This document shows, piece after piece, positions 1 through 11,782 of a stretch of DNA of 64,000 nucleotides. The stretch's first letter is position 1. Every line of letters starts with the position of its first letter. The translations under genes and the position numbers were made by a program. Source of the DNA: Odobenus rosmarus divergens (Eukaryota; Chordata; Mammalia; Carnivora; Odobenidae); contig NW_004450583.1 of assembly GCF_000321225.1 (NCBI RefSeq), positions 1,911,800-1,975,799 on the forward strand, given 5' to 3'. A model generated the notes under the pieces. That model did no database searches and was not told where the DNA came from. It saw nothing but the letters and a program-made list of their open reading frames with translations.

Positions 1-1783
1 GATGGGAACATGCCATTCCTGTCTCCCTCTTGGCTCCCCATACCCGCAGAGCTCCCCACAACAGTTTCCCACCCAGCTCAGCCCTGGGCCTGATCCCCAA
101 ACCAGCTATAACCCTGATTTTCTTCCATTATGCTCACCCCCAAACTCTAAATCTAGCTCTCCGTCCTGCCCTAATCCCCACCCCCAAGATGCCCCCCCCT
201 CCTGCCAGCATCAAGAAGGGGGCAGGGTACTAAAGTGCTCCCCCTTGGTGGCTCTGGTTATGCATTCAGAGACAAAAACAGCTTTTGGTGGAGGGCTGGG
301 CAAGGGAAAAATTCAATCCACACCCTGGGAAGCTCTTGGCAGGGGAAAGCTGCCACTTTTCCAACTCCTAAGAGAGCCTAGGCCAGTCACCCACCCCTAG
401 CCGGCAGACCCTCTGAGCCAGGGGGTGCTGGGGCACACAGCCCAAGTCAGGGCTGAGGAGAGATGAGGGAAGGAGCAGCATGGGTAGGAGTTAGAGGTGG
501 GCTAGGGCCAGTGGAAAGCAGCCCTGGGGCTTAACTCCCCAGCCGATGGCCCTCAGGGGGGATGTGAATGTGAGGAAGGTGGGCTGTTGGAGACAGACAG
601 GAACAGATCCAGCTGGGGAGTGGTGGGAGAAGAACGGCCGTGGACACTGCCGCTCCTCACAATGATGGAGCCTGCACAGCCATCCACCACAGGAAGAGAC
701 ACCCCTGTCTCCTCCCAGCTGAACTGGAGGAAAACTTTTCATAGGGCTGATGCCAAGGAAATTGAAGCAGCACACTGGGGCCTCCAGCAGCAATGGGGAG
801 ACCTAGGGGAGGAGGTGTTGAGGATCTGTTCCTCGTATGCAACTTAAGGAATGTCTGCTAATGCTCCAAATGCCCTGCACACAGAGCAGCAGGGCAGGGG
901 GTAAATGGAAGTAGAAAGGAGCTGGATAGACTTCCAGAAGACCTCTATGTCCCACAGGGATTCCCCGGAACCACAGAGGGAGCAAAGTTAGGGAGGCTCC
1001 TTCTGTGGATCTCTGAGATCAGACTGTCCGGGGCAGTTAGGGGGTGCAGATAGGGAGCAGAGTGCTGAGTCCAAGGCAGGGAATGGAATGGCATGGTGAC
1101 AGGAGAACTGGGTATCAAGGATGGCTCATGTGAGGGGGCCATGGCTGGTGGCAGGAGCCCCTGTTCTCCTTCCCCATTGTGAGAAGGAGACGCAGGGCTG
1201 ACCTGAAAATAACTAAGCCTGGAGTGACAGCTGCAGCTGTAGCTGGGGTCCGGACCTGAGGGGAAGGGATGCAGAGCTGTGGGAAGGCCCAGACAGCCCC
1301 CAGGTGTCAGGACTGGCTGTGCTGCTACCGTGGTGGGGTTCAGGTGAGCCCACACAGGCTTTTAGCCAAGGAAGGGGGACAGGGCCTCCAGGACCTGGTA
1401 AGAAGGCCTCACCTCTTCCATTTTATGCTTTCCACCTCCTTCCTCCCTGGCCTTTCCATTCTCTCTGGGGTCTGAAGAATATGGATGGGCTGGGGAGAGC
1501 GGGTCCTTGAAAGTTTGCCTCCGCCAGGCCCTACTGAGGCCTTGGGCTGGTGAGGGAGCCCAGCAGCTTGAGGAGTGGGCCAGGCCCCTTTCCACCCTCA
1601 CTTCTGGCCACACACAACCCTGACAACCCACCTCTGAGCCAGTCCCATCCCATGTTCCCTGCCAGCCCTCATTAGTCTTCCCTGCCTCATTCCCTGTGCA
1701 GCCCTTACCTGACCTCTCACGTCTCACGGCACCCAGCCTGGCCCCTCACCCCCTCGTGCCCTGCCCAGCCCTCACCTGGCCCC
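1..1783. other. GC-rich DNA downstream of DUSP13A, no exon recognised
   Basis: Expected to hold the DUSP13A 3' UTR and part of the interval toward DUSP13B. I searched by eye on the minus strand for the DUSP13B opening motif (NHIDEVWPSLFLGDA) and did not find it. No clear minus-strand AATAAA signal was seen, so the 3' end is unresolved. Confidence 0.4.
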
Positions 1784-1983
1784 TCAGTTCTGGCCTGTGC
1801 CCCGCAGCCGCTGGTCCAGCTGGCAGAGCTGGTGGAGGAAGCCTCGGTTGGGGAAGACCCATCGGTGTTGCCTCACGGTGATCACTGCCTGGCGCAGGGA
1901 CAGCTGATGGTGCAGCATGAGATAGGCCAGGACCAGCGTGGCGGAGCGGCTCACCCCTACCACACAGTGCACCAGGACCTTGG
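1784..1983 (-). CDS. DUSP13: DUSP13A coding exon 3, catalytic P-loop exon
   Basis: Acceptor CCTCAG|CC. The exon opens with [23 protein letters not shown] and ends LRGTGQN then TGA at 1784-1786. It holds the HCX5R active site and the C-terminal NRGFLHQL segment typical of this subfamily. An ATG inside the intron just upstream lengthens the raw reading frame but is not coding. Confidence 0.95.
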
Positions 1984-4479
1984 CTGAGGAAAACATGCTG
2001 GTGAAAGACCCTTTCCCACCTGCTGGCCCGCCCAGGGGCAGGGGTAGGGACCCACGTGCCTTTCCCTGCTCTGCCTTGGGTATACTCTGTAACCCTGGGC
2101 AAACTGTTCAGCCTTTAGGGTTCTCAGTTTCCTGATCTGTCAGATGGATATACCAACACCTGTTTAGCCTACCCTCGGGATAGGGTCCAAACTCCTTAAC
2201 ATGGCTTACAAGACCTTCCGTGAGCTGCCCCTGCGGACTCTACAGCTTCATCTCAGGCTGCCTAACCCTGACCTTCACCCTGAGGAACTCACTTTCAGTT
2301 CCTTGAAGCTGTTCTGGGCTCTGGCCTCCAGTCTCAGCACATGCTATTCCAACTACCTGTAAAACTTCTGCTCTTCGTCTGACTAATGACTATTACTCAT
2401 CTGTCCGGTTTCAGCTAAGACATGGTTTCCTTGTCTAATCTTTCCTGATCACTCATGGTATCACTTGAATCACAGAGCAGCTTATCCTTTTTGCCTGTGG
2501 CCCAGTGAATACTGCTGTAGAGGGTGGTCCTGGATCAAGCGCCCTTGCCCTGTTCCTGTTCTCCTAGAGCTCTTCACATTTACCCATTCATATGAATAGT
2601 ACTCATAATTATGACTGTCTTTCCATGAGACACATGACAACAAGTGCCATAAGAGCAGGGACTCTGCCTTGTCTAAGTGTGGATTCAGTATCTAGCTCAG
2701 CGCCTGGCACAGAAAAGATAATAAACAGTGGGTAAATGAATAGATGATGAACAAATGAATGTCAAAGTGCTCTGGATATTAAAAAGTGCCGTGAGCCATA
2801 GTCTTGTCTTTCCCGTCAGGTAGACAAGAAACTGACGTCCAGAGAGGGATACTGGCTAACCCAGGGGCAGGGAGCAAGGGGCATGGCTCTCACCCAGGAT
2901 TCACACAGAGTAGGAGCTCCAGCTTCCCCAGGCTCCTCTGTTCTACCCTGGGGAGTAGAAGGGGTTTTTTGTTGTTTTGTTTTGTCTTGTTTTTCTATTT
3001 GAAAATACTTTGGGGTGGAAACCAGACATCTAGGTACTAAATGGCAATTTCTCAAGGCTGAATGATGGCGAGAAAGAACTTTTGCTCTTTGGGAGACTTG
3101 GCTTCCAGTCCCGGGACTGCTCCTAACTCATGACATGACTTTGGATTCTAGGCCTCAATTTCCCTGTCTGTTGAAGGAACAAGGTTGGATAAATTGCTGG
3201 AGCACTGAGCAGAGGATTTTTACAAACCTGAAGGCTTTTTAAAAACTAAAGATGGGAGGGCACTGACATTTGAGGGGAAACTGGACATCGCCCCCCATGA
3301 GTGAGCAGGATGGGATATGGGTTCAGACCCAAGTCCTACCCCCAGGTGTGCTGAGGGCACGGTGGATGAAGTCGGCTGCTGAGGAGAAGTAGGCACTGAT
3401 GTCGAAACTGGGGAGGTCGTGGGCTGGTACCCCCAGGTAGCTCACACTGCTGCCGTAGAAATCAGGGCCACCCTGACAGTAGAGTCCCCCGTGGGCTGCG
3501 TTCAGCACATGGGTAATGCCCAGCTTCCACAGCTCAAAGCGGTTATTTGCCGTGGCCCTAGGAAGGGGAAGAATAGGGCTGGATGCTGGCTGAGCCATGG
3601 GGTCCAGGAAGGAGGTTTTGCCTGGCCCCCTGCTTCAGAGGGACAGAGCCATAAAGGTCCAAAGGGAGCCACAAGGAACCCAGTAAGCTTGAGCCCCACC
3701 CTCAGAGCTTTCTGGTGGAAGAGTTGGTGGTATAGGGAGTTATCTTTAGACCCTCTTCACTTCCTGAGGCCATCTGCTCCTGCCTTGGCCAAGACAGGAA
3801 GGAAAGAATTGCTTCAGTCCTGGAATCCAGCTGCCCCTCCTTTCCTGCCCCATGCCTTCCCACCCACATCTGGCCTCTCCTGGGCACTACCTCATACCTG
3901 TTTCTAATTTGCTAATGTTTAATGGTGACACCTTCCCTGATTCACCTCTCTCACCCATTCTGTGTCCAGAGGAGGGAGGCTGGGACCAGGAAGGGGAGCT
4001 CTCTGTCCATCCCATGTCATACCTGAAAGCACCATTCCCCAGGCCTCTGTCCCCAAGACTCGCCAATTGTCCTGGATATATCAGAAGACTTCAGGATCTT
4101 CTGGGAGTTCCAATCATCCAGGCAGGCAAAAGCCCTGCTCCCCCTGGTGGTCACACCTGATCACTGCACTGTCCCCAGCTCACTGGGGTCCTGGAGCAAG
4201 TCCCTGGCCTGGGATGTGCAGAGCAGAACTATTCCTCCTTGTTCCACCCGGCTCCCACCTCTGGTAAAGAGCCCAAGAACTGTCTCTCCTTGTCCCCTTC
4301 CCCACACCCCTTCGACCAGCTACCACTCACGCATCTCCTATGTAAAGGTTGGGCCAAACTTCATCCACGTGGCTGCAAGAAATCTTCCCTGCCCTCAGGA
4401 GCTCCTCCAGTTCCAGAACACTGGGGCAAGGCGTGGCTTCGGCATCTCCCCTCAGCTCTGGGACCGAGGCTTCAGCCAT
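1784..4479 (-). CDS. DUSP13: DUSP13A (MDSP), muscle-type dual-specificity phosphatase, complete three-exon CDS
   Basis: Coding exons run 4331-4479, 3340-3557 and 1784-1983 on the minus strand (149+218+200 nt). They join in frame to 188 residues plus a TGA stop, the length I recall for human MDSP. The product belongs to the atypical DUSP family, small cytosolic cysteine phosphatases acting on phospho-Tyr and phospho-Ser/Thr. Visible motifs are the N-terminal [13 protein letters not shown] segment, the loop D97 in AHDLPSFD (inferred general acid) and the P-loop [10 protein letters not shown] with catalytic C129 and R135. All introns are GT-AG. Start 4479 (MAEASVPEL) fits the known protein start; an in-frame ATG at 4539 would add 20 unfamiliar residues. 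The known family has DUSP13B (TMDP) downstream, and no DUSP13B exon was seen in the window. SAMD8 diverges head to head. Expression in muscle is known for the family, not shown here. Confidence 0.95.
2165..2770 (+). repeat. L2 LINE 3'-end fragment in DUSP13A intron 2
   Basis: Text runs from a leucine/proline-rich CT stretch to GAGCAGGGACTCTGCCTTG, then CAGCGCCTGGCACAGAAA and an ATAAACAGTGGGTAAATG end. This is the usual diverged L2 3' sequence of mammals. It was recognised from memory, with no search done. Confidence 0.6.
2771..3339. other. Remainder of DUSP13A intron 2
   Basis: Contains a T/G-rich simple stretch at about 2965-2997. Nothing else was recognised. Confidence 0.4.
3340..3557 (-). 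CDS. DUSP13: DUSP13A coding exon 2
   Basis: Acceptor CCTAG|G; the exon reads [23 protein letters not shown] through [21 protein letters not shown]. It is 218 nt long with donor GGGG|GTAGGA. It holds the substrate-recognition strand and the acid-loop Asp (D97). Confidence 0.94.
3558..4330. other. DUSP13A intron 1
   Basis: A GT-AG intron of 773 nt. No repeat or RNA gene was recognised in it. Confidence 0.7.
4331..4479 (-). CDS. DUSP13: DUSP13A coding exon 1
   Basis: Encodes residues 1-49 plus two bases of codon 50, ending in NLYIGDA. The donor is GATGC|GTGAGT, a strong consensus. The start ATG has C at -3 and G at +4. The 5' UTR and transcription start were not located. Confidence 0.93.
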
Positions 4480-4674
4480 GGGCCAGCCCACCCACCCCTC
4501 TGTCTCTGCAGTCACTCCTCTCTGCCTCTCCAGTGTCATTTCTCCTTCCCAGAGATTGGCAGGAACAGGTGGGACAGAGGCAAGTGACTCAGCAAGTCAC
4601 AGAGGCCTCCAGAAAGAACAGGACATTTTTTCCCCAAGTCACCCCCTAACCCCAAGCTCCATGACAACACGGAA

Positions 4675-4845
4675 TCAGTCATATCTCTGCAAGTCACTTT
4701 ACATTTCTACCTCAGTTTCTTCAACTGTAAAGTAAGGATAATTACACCTACCTGAAAGAATTATAAGGATTAAATGAAACAGAGGATATTCTGTGTTTAA
4801 CACATAGTAGATGCCTAAGAAACATTTGTTGAACTAATAGGCTTA
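4675..4845 (+). repeat. MIR SINE fragment
   Basis: Shows the MIR core and tail order: CAAGTCACTTTACATTTC, CTCAGTTTCTTCAACTGTAAAG, then GGATTAAATGAAACAG and CACATAGTAGATGCC. Diverged, consistent with an old mammal-wide element. Confidence 0.7.
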
Positions 4846-5342
4846 GGGCCCTGGATAAGGCTATTTAGTTCTGAGGACTGAGTTAAAGTGGAGATCCAGG
4901 GTGGAGCGGGGGTGGTTGGTTTCAACAATGAATGATTAAAAAAAAAGCTCTGCAGGTCTGGGTGGGCCACATACTGGGTGGGAACCATATGGCTGCTGAG
5001 TGAGCCTGTGGATTATGTGGCTCATGGGGGAAGTTTCCTGCATTGTAGAGTCAGAGAAATATGGAGAGGAGGCATGGAGGATTTCATCTAAAGGATGCTC
5101 ACGGGGTTTGTGGGGGAAGGTTTGAACAATGGTTCTATAATTAAAATAGCTGATTTCTCAAAAGAGAAGGCTGAAATGGGCCATGTATATCAAAGTGGGG
5201 AGAAGGGAAGTGAATGTTGCCCTAGACCTTCTGAAGAGCCAAAGGGACTGTCATCAGAAACATTTTTGGGGTAGAGATTCCCCTGCTTACAAGGGCTTTT
5301 GTCCCCACAACAGAAACTGAGAAAGGTCTATATCTGTCCTTC

Positions 5343-5610
5343 TGTCAGAGCTAGTTACCTGCAGAAGAGGTAAGATGACTTGCCCACTCTCAGGTGACTT
5401 CATGAAGGCCCTGATGAGATGGAAGGAGTATGAGCTGCAGTGGGAAGGCTCCCAGCTGCCCCTGGTCTTGAGTCCAGCTTGAGGGTAAGGGCTGCACCAG
5501 GGGATCCAGTGGGAGAAGTATGCACTCATGTCCACTCTAGAACCTGTCTCCACCCCATCAGAGCCATTGAAGTCGGCCCTGCACTTGTTGAGGAAGACGG
5601 TCAAGGAGGG
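5343..5610 (-). pseudogene. Possible relic of a DUSP exon (tentative)
   Basis: A minus-strand reading frame contains RADFNGSDG...VDMSAYFSHW and, about 75 nt later, SFHLIRAFMKSPESGQVIL. These resemble, in order, DUSP13A exon 2 segments [17 protein letters not shown] and [10 protein letters not shown]. The DNA for D-M/I-SAYFS matches exon 2 at about 18 of 21 bases. There is no HCX5R motif nearby, the spacing is disturbed and the acid-loop Asp is absent. A chance match is quite possible. Confidence 0.22.
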
Positions 5611-5691
5611 GTTGGAGCCCAGGTCACAGGTCATTTGGGACTTGGCTTATGCCAATTCTAGGCCTGGGTTGGGGACTTTCCGATAATAGAG

Positions 5692-5885
5692 AGGAGCACA
5701 GATTCTGAAGTTAGACAGATTTAAGTAGGAATACTGGCTTTAGGACATATTAACTGCGGTACCTCAAGGAGGTTACTTGGCCCTTCTGTGTTATAACACC
5801 CTGCAGAGTTGGCACAAAGATTAAGTGAGATATTTATATAGCATTTGGAATAAGGACTGTCAGAAAGTAAGGGGGCAATAAATGG
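5692..5885 (+). repeat. MIR SINE fragment
   Basis: Begins with the MIR-like GATTCTGAAGTTAGACAG and runs through a diverged core to AAGATTAAGTGAGATATTTA and a GGCAATAAATGG end. Confidence 0.6.
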
Positions 5886-5989
5886 TAACAATGATCATCG
5901 GATGCTGGCTCTTACGGAGGAGCTGGCTCCCTCCAAAGGAATTAGGTAACCTCTTCTTGCTCCCATACCTCACCTACTAATCTCATAGG

Positions 5990-6430
5990 CCCCCGGCCAT
6001 CTTCACCAGCCCCTTACTTTCTCCCACTTTGGCTCCAGGGCTGACGCATGCGCTCTCGGGTTTCCTCGCTGCGGTTTTCCTTCCCTCGCCCATCTTGAAT
6101 CCCGCGACCCTTCCGGTTTGGGCCCCGCCCCCGCCCGTATGGCTCCGCCTCACGCCCATAGGGCCCCTCCTCCCGAAGCAGTTCCGGTTCGGATTCCAGG
6201 GGCTGCGGGAGCGGCAGAGACTAGCCCAAGCGATGCCTGCGCGCAGCCGCCACCGCCCCCGCCTCCACTCCGGCTCGCCTCCCCGGCCTCCGCCTCCGCA
6301 GCTCGAGGCGCTTCACTCTGGCCAGGCCCGGAGGGCCCGTGATTGCGACGGCGGTTCGGACGCCGACTCGGAGGTGGGTCGGGGAAGCCCGACTCGGACC
6401 GCGGAGGTGAGCGGGAGCAGTGCCTGAGGA
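5990..6430 (+). promoter_or_regulatory. SAMD8: CpG-island promoter of SAMD8
   Basis: GC rises sharply here and CpG is frequent, unlike the flanks. Housekeeping-type sites are visible: YY1-like GCCATCTT at 5996-6003, NRF1-like TGACGCATGCGC at 6042, ETS-type CTTCCGGT near 6110 and a second TTCCGG at 6182, and a GC box at 6122-6135. No TATA box was seen. The exact transcription start is unknown. Confidence 0.75.
6180..6406 (+). other. SAMD8: SAMD8 non-coding exon 1 (approximate)
   Basis: The 5' UTR exon is inferred from its position in the CpG island. Two donors fit: CGGAG|GTGGGT, ending the exon at 6373, and GCGGAG|GTGAGC, ending it at 6406. The start is a guess. Several open frames here are a by-product of high GC and are not called as genes. 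Confidence 0.45.
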
Positions 6431-7526
6431 GAGGGGAGTTTGGAGAGCGCCCGCAGCCGAGGATGAGTTGGGAGTCAGGGGCGGAGCCGGGCTGCCTAGG
6501 ACTGGGATCCGGAGGGGCCAAAGGAGACGGTTGAGGGAGCCGGGAGAGTCTGCTCTAGAATGGAATCTGTGGGAAATGGAGGCTGTTGAGCCGAGGGCCT
6601 GAGCGGGGTGACGATGGCTGGAGGCTGAGGGGCGAGGGTAGTGGGAGACCTGAGGGAGAGGTGGCTTTGAAGAGGCAAGGGCTTGGAGGGTATTGGAAGC
6701 CGAATAGTGAGGGAAGCAGATGCAAGGGGTTCCGCGGGAATGAGGGGCCGGAGGAAGGGATGCTCTGGGATTTGGCGGTGGGGGCGAGGGATGGGAGCAG
6801 CCAGGACCACGGTCGGTATTATGGCCTGGCGAGAGAGACGGGACCGGGTTGTGACGGACGAGGTAGCTGACCGAAGGTGTGGGGCAGGGGGCAGGTTTGC
6901 TAATTAGGAGAAGGATTTAGGTTTGTTTGGAAGAGGGAGGGGCTGTCTGTTAGGAAGTCGTCTGACCTGAAGGGCCAGAAAAAGAGAAATGGGGTCAAGA
7001 AAGAAAAGGAGCCCTTGGGGATCTAATTCAAGGCTTTGGCATTTTCACAGGTGTCTTTGAAAGCGCCGAAGATCACTAGGGTAATATGCTTGGATTGTGG
7101 GGCTTTCTCGTTTGTGGACAGTGGATCCTTTTAAGAATCTGGGGCAGTGTTGAACACTGATTTGCCGCAACGGCTGGGGGAAAGTGGTAAAAAGCAAGTG
7201 ATGTTTGGAAAAGATAGTGAAAGGAGTGATTCTGACAATAAAGATATCATTTGGGTTTCTTCTAACAGTAATAGTGTGGGTTTTTCTTTGTATTTTTTTT
7301 CTTAAAGTTTACTTTAGATATCAGACAAGTTTAAATCTTTAAGAAAAAAGATTTAATACGTTACCTTTAAATTTAAAAAAGCAAAACAAGAATTTGGACA
7401 CTTAGGTTTTACAGATACTCCGTATTGACTGGTTACACTTTGACAACTTGAGTTGACACATATATTTACTACAAGACAAAAATATGGTCAGTGCAGGTGT
7501 CTGGTTAGAAGAGTTTATAAAAACTA
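6431..7526. other. SAMD8: Start of SAMD8 intron 1
   Basis: G-rich purine-biased DNA to about 7 kb, then AT-rich DNA. No repeat was recognised. Confidence 0.4.
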
Positions 7527-7830
7527 CAGTTGACCCTTGAACAACAGGGATTTAGAAGCATGCAGTCATAATCCCCTATAACTTTTGACTCTCCAGAAAC
7601 TTAGCTAATAGCCTGTTGACCAGGAGCCTTACTGATAACATAAACAGTTAACACATTTTATAAGTTATGTGTATTATGTATTCTTATAATAAAGTAACCT
7701 AGAGCAAAGAAAATGTTAAAATCATATGGAAGAGAAAATAAATTTACAGGACTGTACTGTATTTATTTTTAAAAAATCGGCATATACGTGGACCCGTACA
7801 ATTCAAACCCTATTGTTCAAGGGTCAGCTG
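7527..7830. mobile_element. Non-autonomous Tc/mariner (Tigger-type) DNA transposon
   Basis: Terminal inverted repeats are visible: CAGTTGACCCTTGAACAAC at the left and its near complement TTGTTCAAGGGTCAGCTG at the right. TA dinucleotides flank both ends (7525-7526 and 7831-7832), as expected for TA-target transposons. The interior includes the sub-terminal ACTGTACTGTATTTATT. About 300 bp with no coding capacity. Confidence 0.8.
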
Positions 7831-10486
7831 TATATGTGAAATCACCACAGTCCAGGTATACCAGCTCTTTCTCTCACTCATAACTCCAGGATTGGGGTCT
7901 CTTGAAAATTGAAGGGGTACTTTTGACAAGTTTGCAGGACCAATATTAATGCAATTTTGCATATATTGTATGAATAATATTTTTAATAGAGTGATCTAGA
8001 AAAATAAGAATAGAGGGTGCTTGTAGTAGGCAGTAAACAGAACTGGGATAGGTGGGTACTTAGATACCTTTTACAGAAGACGTAGTACCGAAACAATAAT
8101 TGTGCCAGAAAAATGATTGCAATACTTACATTAACTTTAGTAGAAATAAGTTAGTTTCCTTTTATAATTGTTAAATTGTAACATGGCTCCAGGAAGTCTT
8201 TAGCTGTGTTTCATAAGATTACTTTTACAACTTTTTATTTGGTTATACATTTTGCAAATTTGTTGGCCATTTTTAATCAAGTGTTTCTTCTCTAAACAGG
8301 TATCTACTGTTTAATCTTCATGCAGTGAGAATGTACTGATTGCAAAATCTTTTAAGTATTAGTTTATGTGTATAGACTGTGTCATATCTTCAGTGAACTA
8401 GCAATTATTTCTTCAAAGGAGAGATAAATTCTCTTTCCTTTAACTGTTGTCAAAAGATTAACTCCCTTTTCTCTAATTTAATACAAATGATCTTTAGTTG
8501 GAAGTTACATAGTATTACTGTTAGGTTTCTGCTTAACCGACACGGGACTGAGATTCTCTAAAGACCATGTCTTCATACTTAGCTCTAAATAAAAGTCTCA
8601 GCATTTAAAAGTTTATGGAATTGAACTGAAATAGAACTCTCTATTAAGGTTACATCTTAATTTTACTATGAAATTAAGTAAACCATTAAATGGAGTTGTA
8701 CAATTAATATATTAGCATGCCTAATAGTTATTTTTGTTTCCCTTTGACAGTTCTCACACTTAGTTGTAAAGAAAATCAGTTTTGTGCTTGAGCAGTTTCC
8801 CTAAGACAAGAAGAAGCCATCATGACCACAATGGCAGAATGTGCAGATATACTTAGATAAATCAGTTTTGATTTCAGTAGTACTCTCCATTCTGTAAAGA
8901 CTCTAATTCACATTGCACAACTACTTGTAAACATTCTTATTTTGTTAACCACTAAATCTTCACTGCTCTTTCAAAACTTTGCCATAGCTGATATAGAGAC
9001 ATTTTCGTGGCTTTTTTGAGAATTGAAGTTTGAACATTGTTTTTGAGAAGTTGTTGTATCACAGATGTTCTAATGAATATTATTGTTATTTTGTCTTATA
9101 AGAATGACCATATTAATTAGATATTCTTTGAAAATTCTTACCTCCAGGCCTGATGGATATGAAGTTAATAGTAGTGTGAATCTAACATGACCATTAATCA
9201 TGACAGTGATTCATACTTTAGGTCTTACTGTCCTCTTAGCTTTGAGAAGTCCATAAGTTAACAAAAATTGGAGAGTGTGAACCAGGCTCTCTTGGAGATC
9301 AATTCAGTGTTTACGTGATGCTTCTGTCACTGGTTCGTAATTTGTTACATGAGTATTGGGATATGGATTTGTGACAGACTTGTGTCAATATTCCTCCCAT
9401 GTATACAGCACCATCATCACTGGATCTTAAGCGTGACCCCTTCTAGCTGACTCTAGACTTCATGCCTCCATATTGAAATGTTCTGTTACTTCACTACACA
9501 CTGGGTCCTCCCAGTAATAAAATCACTTCAGTACAGAATGTAACATGAGTTTATCTTTGTTCTTGCTTAGGACAGTAGAAACTGGGAAAACTTGTTTTAC
9601 AATAGTTTAATTGTTAACAACAGTTTAATCACAGTGTTTCACAGAACAGTTTTTTATCCTATGTACCTCAAAGGGGTGTTGTGAAGTCAGTGACCTATAT
9701 TTATATTTGTCTCAAATTTTTATAATAGGTTTAGTTAAGCATTTGAATTGTGGCAGTGGTCAAGAGAGGTACTAATGTATCTATTATCTTGACGCTTTGT
9801 TCTCTTAAAATTCTTGACCGGTAAGACATCCCTAGTAGGAGATGAGAACCATGAATTCTACTAATTTTGGGTCTTCTTATAAGTGAAATTGTATCACTGA
9901 GTTATTGGAAATGCCTGCAAATTAATGGTAGTTTGAGACTAAATTAAATCTATATCAGTTTCATCAATATAATATTGTCATAAAAGTCAAAGATTGCCAG
10001 AACCATACATTAAATTTGGGGCCCGAGTCTGGTATATTTTCACAATATTGTAATAGATTTTGAAATCTTGAGCCAGTTTCTCCTTTTCCATTATGTTGAT
10101 TTGATTTGAAGGTGTAGCATATTTAAAAATAAAGATTTTACTAATCAATATGTCAAACCACTAGCCTTTCTAAATATCATTTTAGTGATTAGAATAAGAA
10201 CTAGAATTTTATATGCTTCTTTGCTGGTGTATTTCTTTGTACTGGCATACAGCCAGATCAAGAACCCTTCATCAAATTTACTACTAAATTTTCATCACTG
10301 TGTAAAAACTTTTACTGTAACTGAGGATTTAAACTGGGCAGTGTTATCTATTAGATTCTTATTCGTTGTGCTGAGACGGTTTTGGATGTGATATAGAATT
10401 AGGTGCAACCTGCTAGTGGGAGTCTTAGTCTAAAGGCAAGTTGGAGCCAGAAAAAGTTTGTGTTCTTTGGTATACATGACTTTTTT
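7831..10486. other. SAMD8: SAMD8 intron 1, SINE-free AT-rich stretch
   Basis: About 2.6 kb with no Can-SINE and no repeat family I can name. No exon-like reading frame was recognised. Confidence 0.4.
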
Positions 10487-10496
10487 TTTAAATTTT

Positions 10497-10688
10497 TTTT
10501 TTAAGATTTTATTTATTTATTTGACAGAGAGAGACACAGCGAGAGAGAGAGCACAATCGGGGAGTGGGAGAGGGAGAAGCAGGCTTCCCACCGAGCAGGG
10601 TCCCCGATGTGGGGCTCGATCCCAGGACCCTGGGATCATGACCTGAGCCGAAGGCAGACGCTTAACGACTGAGCCACCCAGGCACCCC
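10497..10688 (-). repeat. Can-SINE (SINEC), full length, antisense
   Basis: Plus strand reads AAGATTTTATTTATTTATTTG at one end and GAGCCACCCAGGCACCCC at the other. This is the complement of a SINEC head and A-rich tail. T-rich flanks suggest a target duplication inside poly(T). Confidence 0.93.
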
Positions 10689-11417
10689 TTTTTTTTTTAA
10701 ATAGTGTAGTAAGAGTGCATGGTCCAGGCAGCAAAAAATATCTGAGAACTGAAGTACAGCCTTTCTTCAAATGTGCTACCCCAAACTCTACTGCTTAAAA
10801 GTGGAACATAACAAAACAGTAGAGAATCACTGCTAGAGTTTCAAAAATTAATGGTCGAAATTGGTTCAGGGTCTTTGTAACTGTCTTGTAATTACAGAAG
10901 ATTTCATAGATGTTTTGGAAACAATGCTCTGTTTCCAAAAAAGTAAACTATTTTTAGATAAATATAAAGAGACAATAATAGTTTTGTGTTTGCTCAATGA
11001 AAAGATTTTAATTTAGAATTAAAGAAAATAAAAATGAGATTAGAAAAAACTTCATAGTCCTCAATACTACAGACTGCAGAGTTAAATGCCCAAAGTAAAC
11101 TTTGTCCTTCTACATTATAGTTTAGGCTTTTTACTTTCATAAAAATTAATTTTGTGCTCTGGTTTATGGATCTGCAGACTGGTATGATTTGTCTCTGTTG
11201 TGTGCATTATAATTAAGCTTTATTAGGTAAAATTAGACTTCAGCTTATTTTAGTGTGAGTTCAATTATAATGTATAATTACCTGAAGGGGAATATATTAA
11301 CATTAACTTTATATAATTTTTAAAAATCTCTTTCCCCTTTTTTTCTCTTGAGATGTGGATATTATTTTTTAGGTTTTATACATCACTTGAAAATTATAAT
11401 TTTTAAAAATTTTACTG

Positions 11418-11604
11418 TGGCTCAGTTGGTTGGATGACTGCCTTCAGCTCGGGTCATGATCCCAGGGTACTGGGATTGAGCTCCGCGTTGGGCTCCCTCC
11501 TCAGCAGGGGAGTCTGCTTCTCCCACTCCCCCTGCTCATGTTCTCCCTCTCACTCACTCTCTCTCTCTTTCAAATAAATAAATAAAAAGAGTTGGACACT
11601 TAAT
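11418..11604 (+). repeat. Can-SINE, 5'-truncated, first of two adjacent copies
   Basis: Starts within the head at GGCTCAGTTGG and ends in AAATAAATAAATAAA. It is preceded by AAAATTTTACTGT (from 11405) and followed by the same motif at 11605, forming its target duplication. Confidence 0.88.
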
Positions 11605-11618
11605 AAAATTTTACTGTA

Positions 11619-11782
11619 GGGGTGCCTGGGTCACTCAGTTGGTTAAGCATCTGACTTCATCACTCATCATGGATTGGGCCCCACATTGCGGAGTCTGCTT
11701 GTCCCTCTGCCCCTCCCCAGGCTTGTGCTCTCTCCCATCCCCCCAAATAAATGAAATCTTAAAAAAAAATAAAAAATAAATA
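11619..11782 (+). repeat. Can-SINE, second adjacent copy
   Basis: Starts GGGGTGCCTGGGT and ends in AATAAATGAAATC plus an A-rich tail. The flanking 14-bp direct repeats AAAATTTTACTGTA at 11605-11618 and 11783-11796 are perfect. Confidence 0.92.

Noticed and set aside
1362..1727. Minus-strand 121-residue open frame, tested as a DUSP13B exon
   Set aside because: No DUSP motif, low-complexity composition, and no matching splice context.
4480..4539. Upstream in-frame ATG at 4539 for DUSP13A
   Set aside because: It would add 20 residues not present in the known family protein; 4479 gives the expected 188 residues.
6029..6907. Several overlapping open frames of 60-132 residues in both strands around the CpG island
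   Set aside because: They come from high GC content, are rich in P, R, G and A, overlap one another, and resemble no known protein. The island fits a non-coding exon 1.
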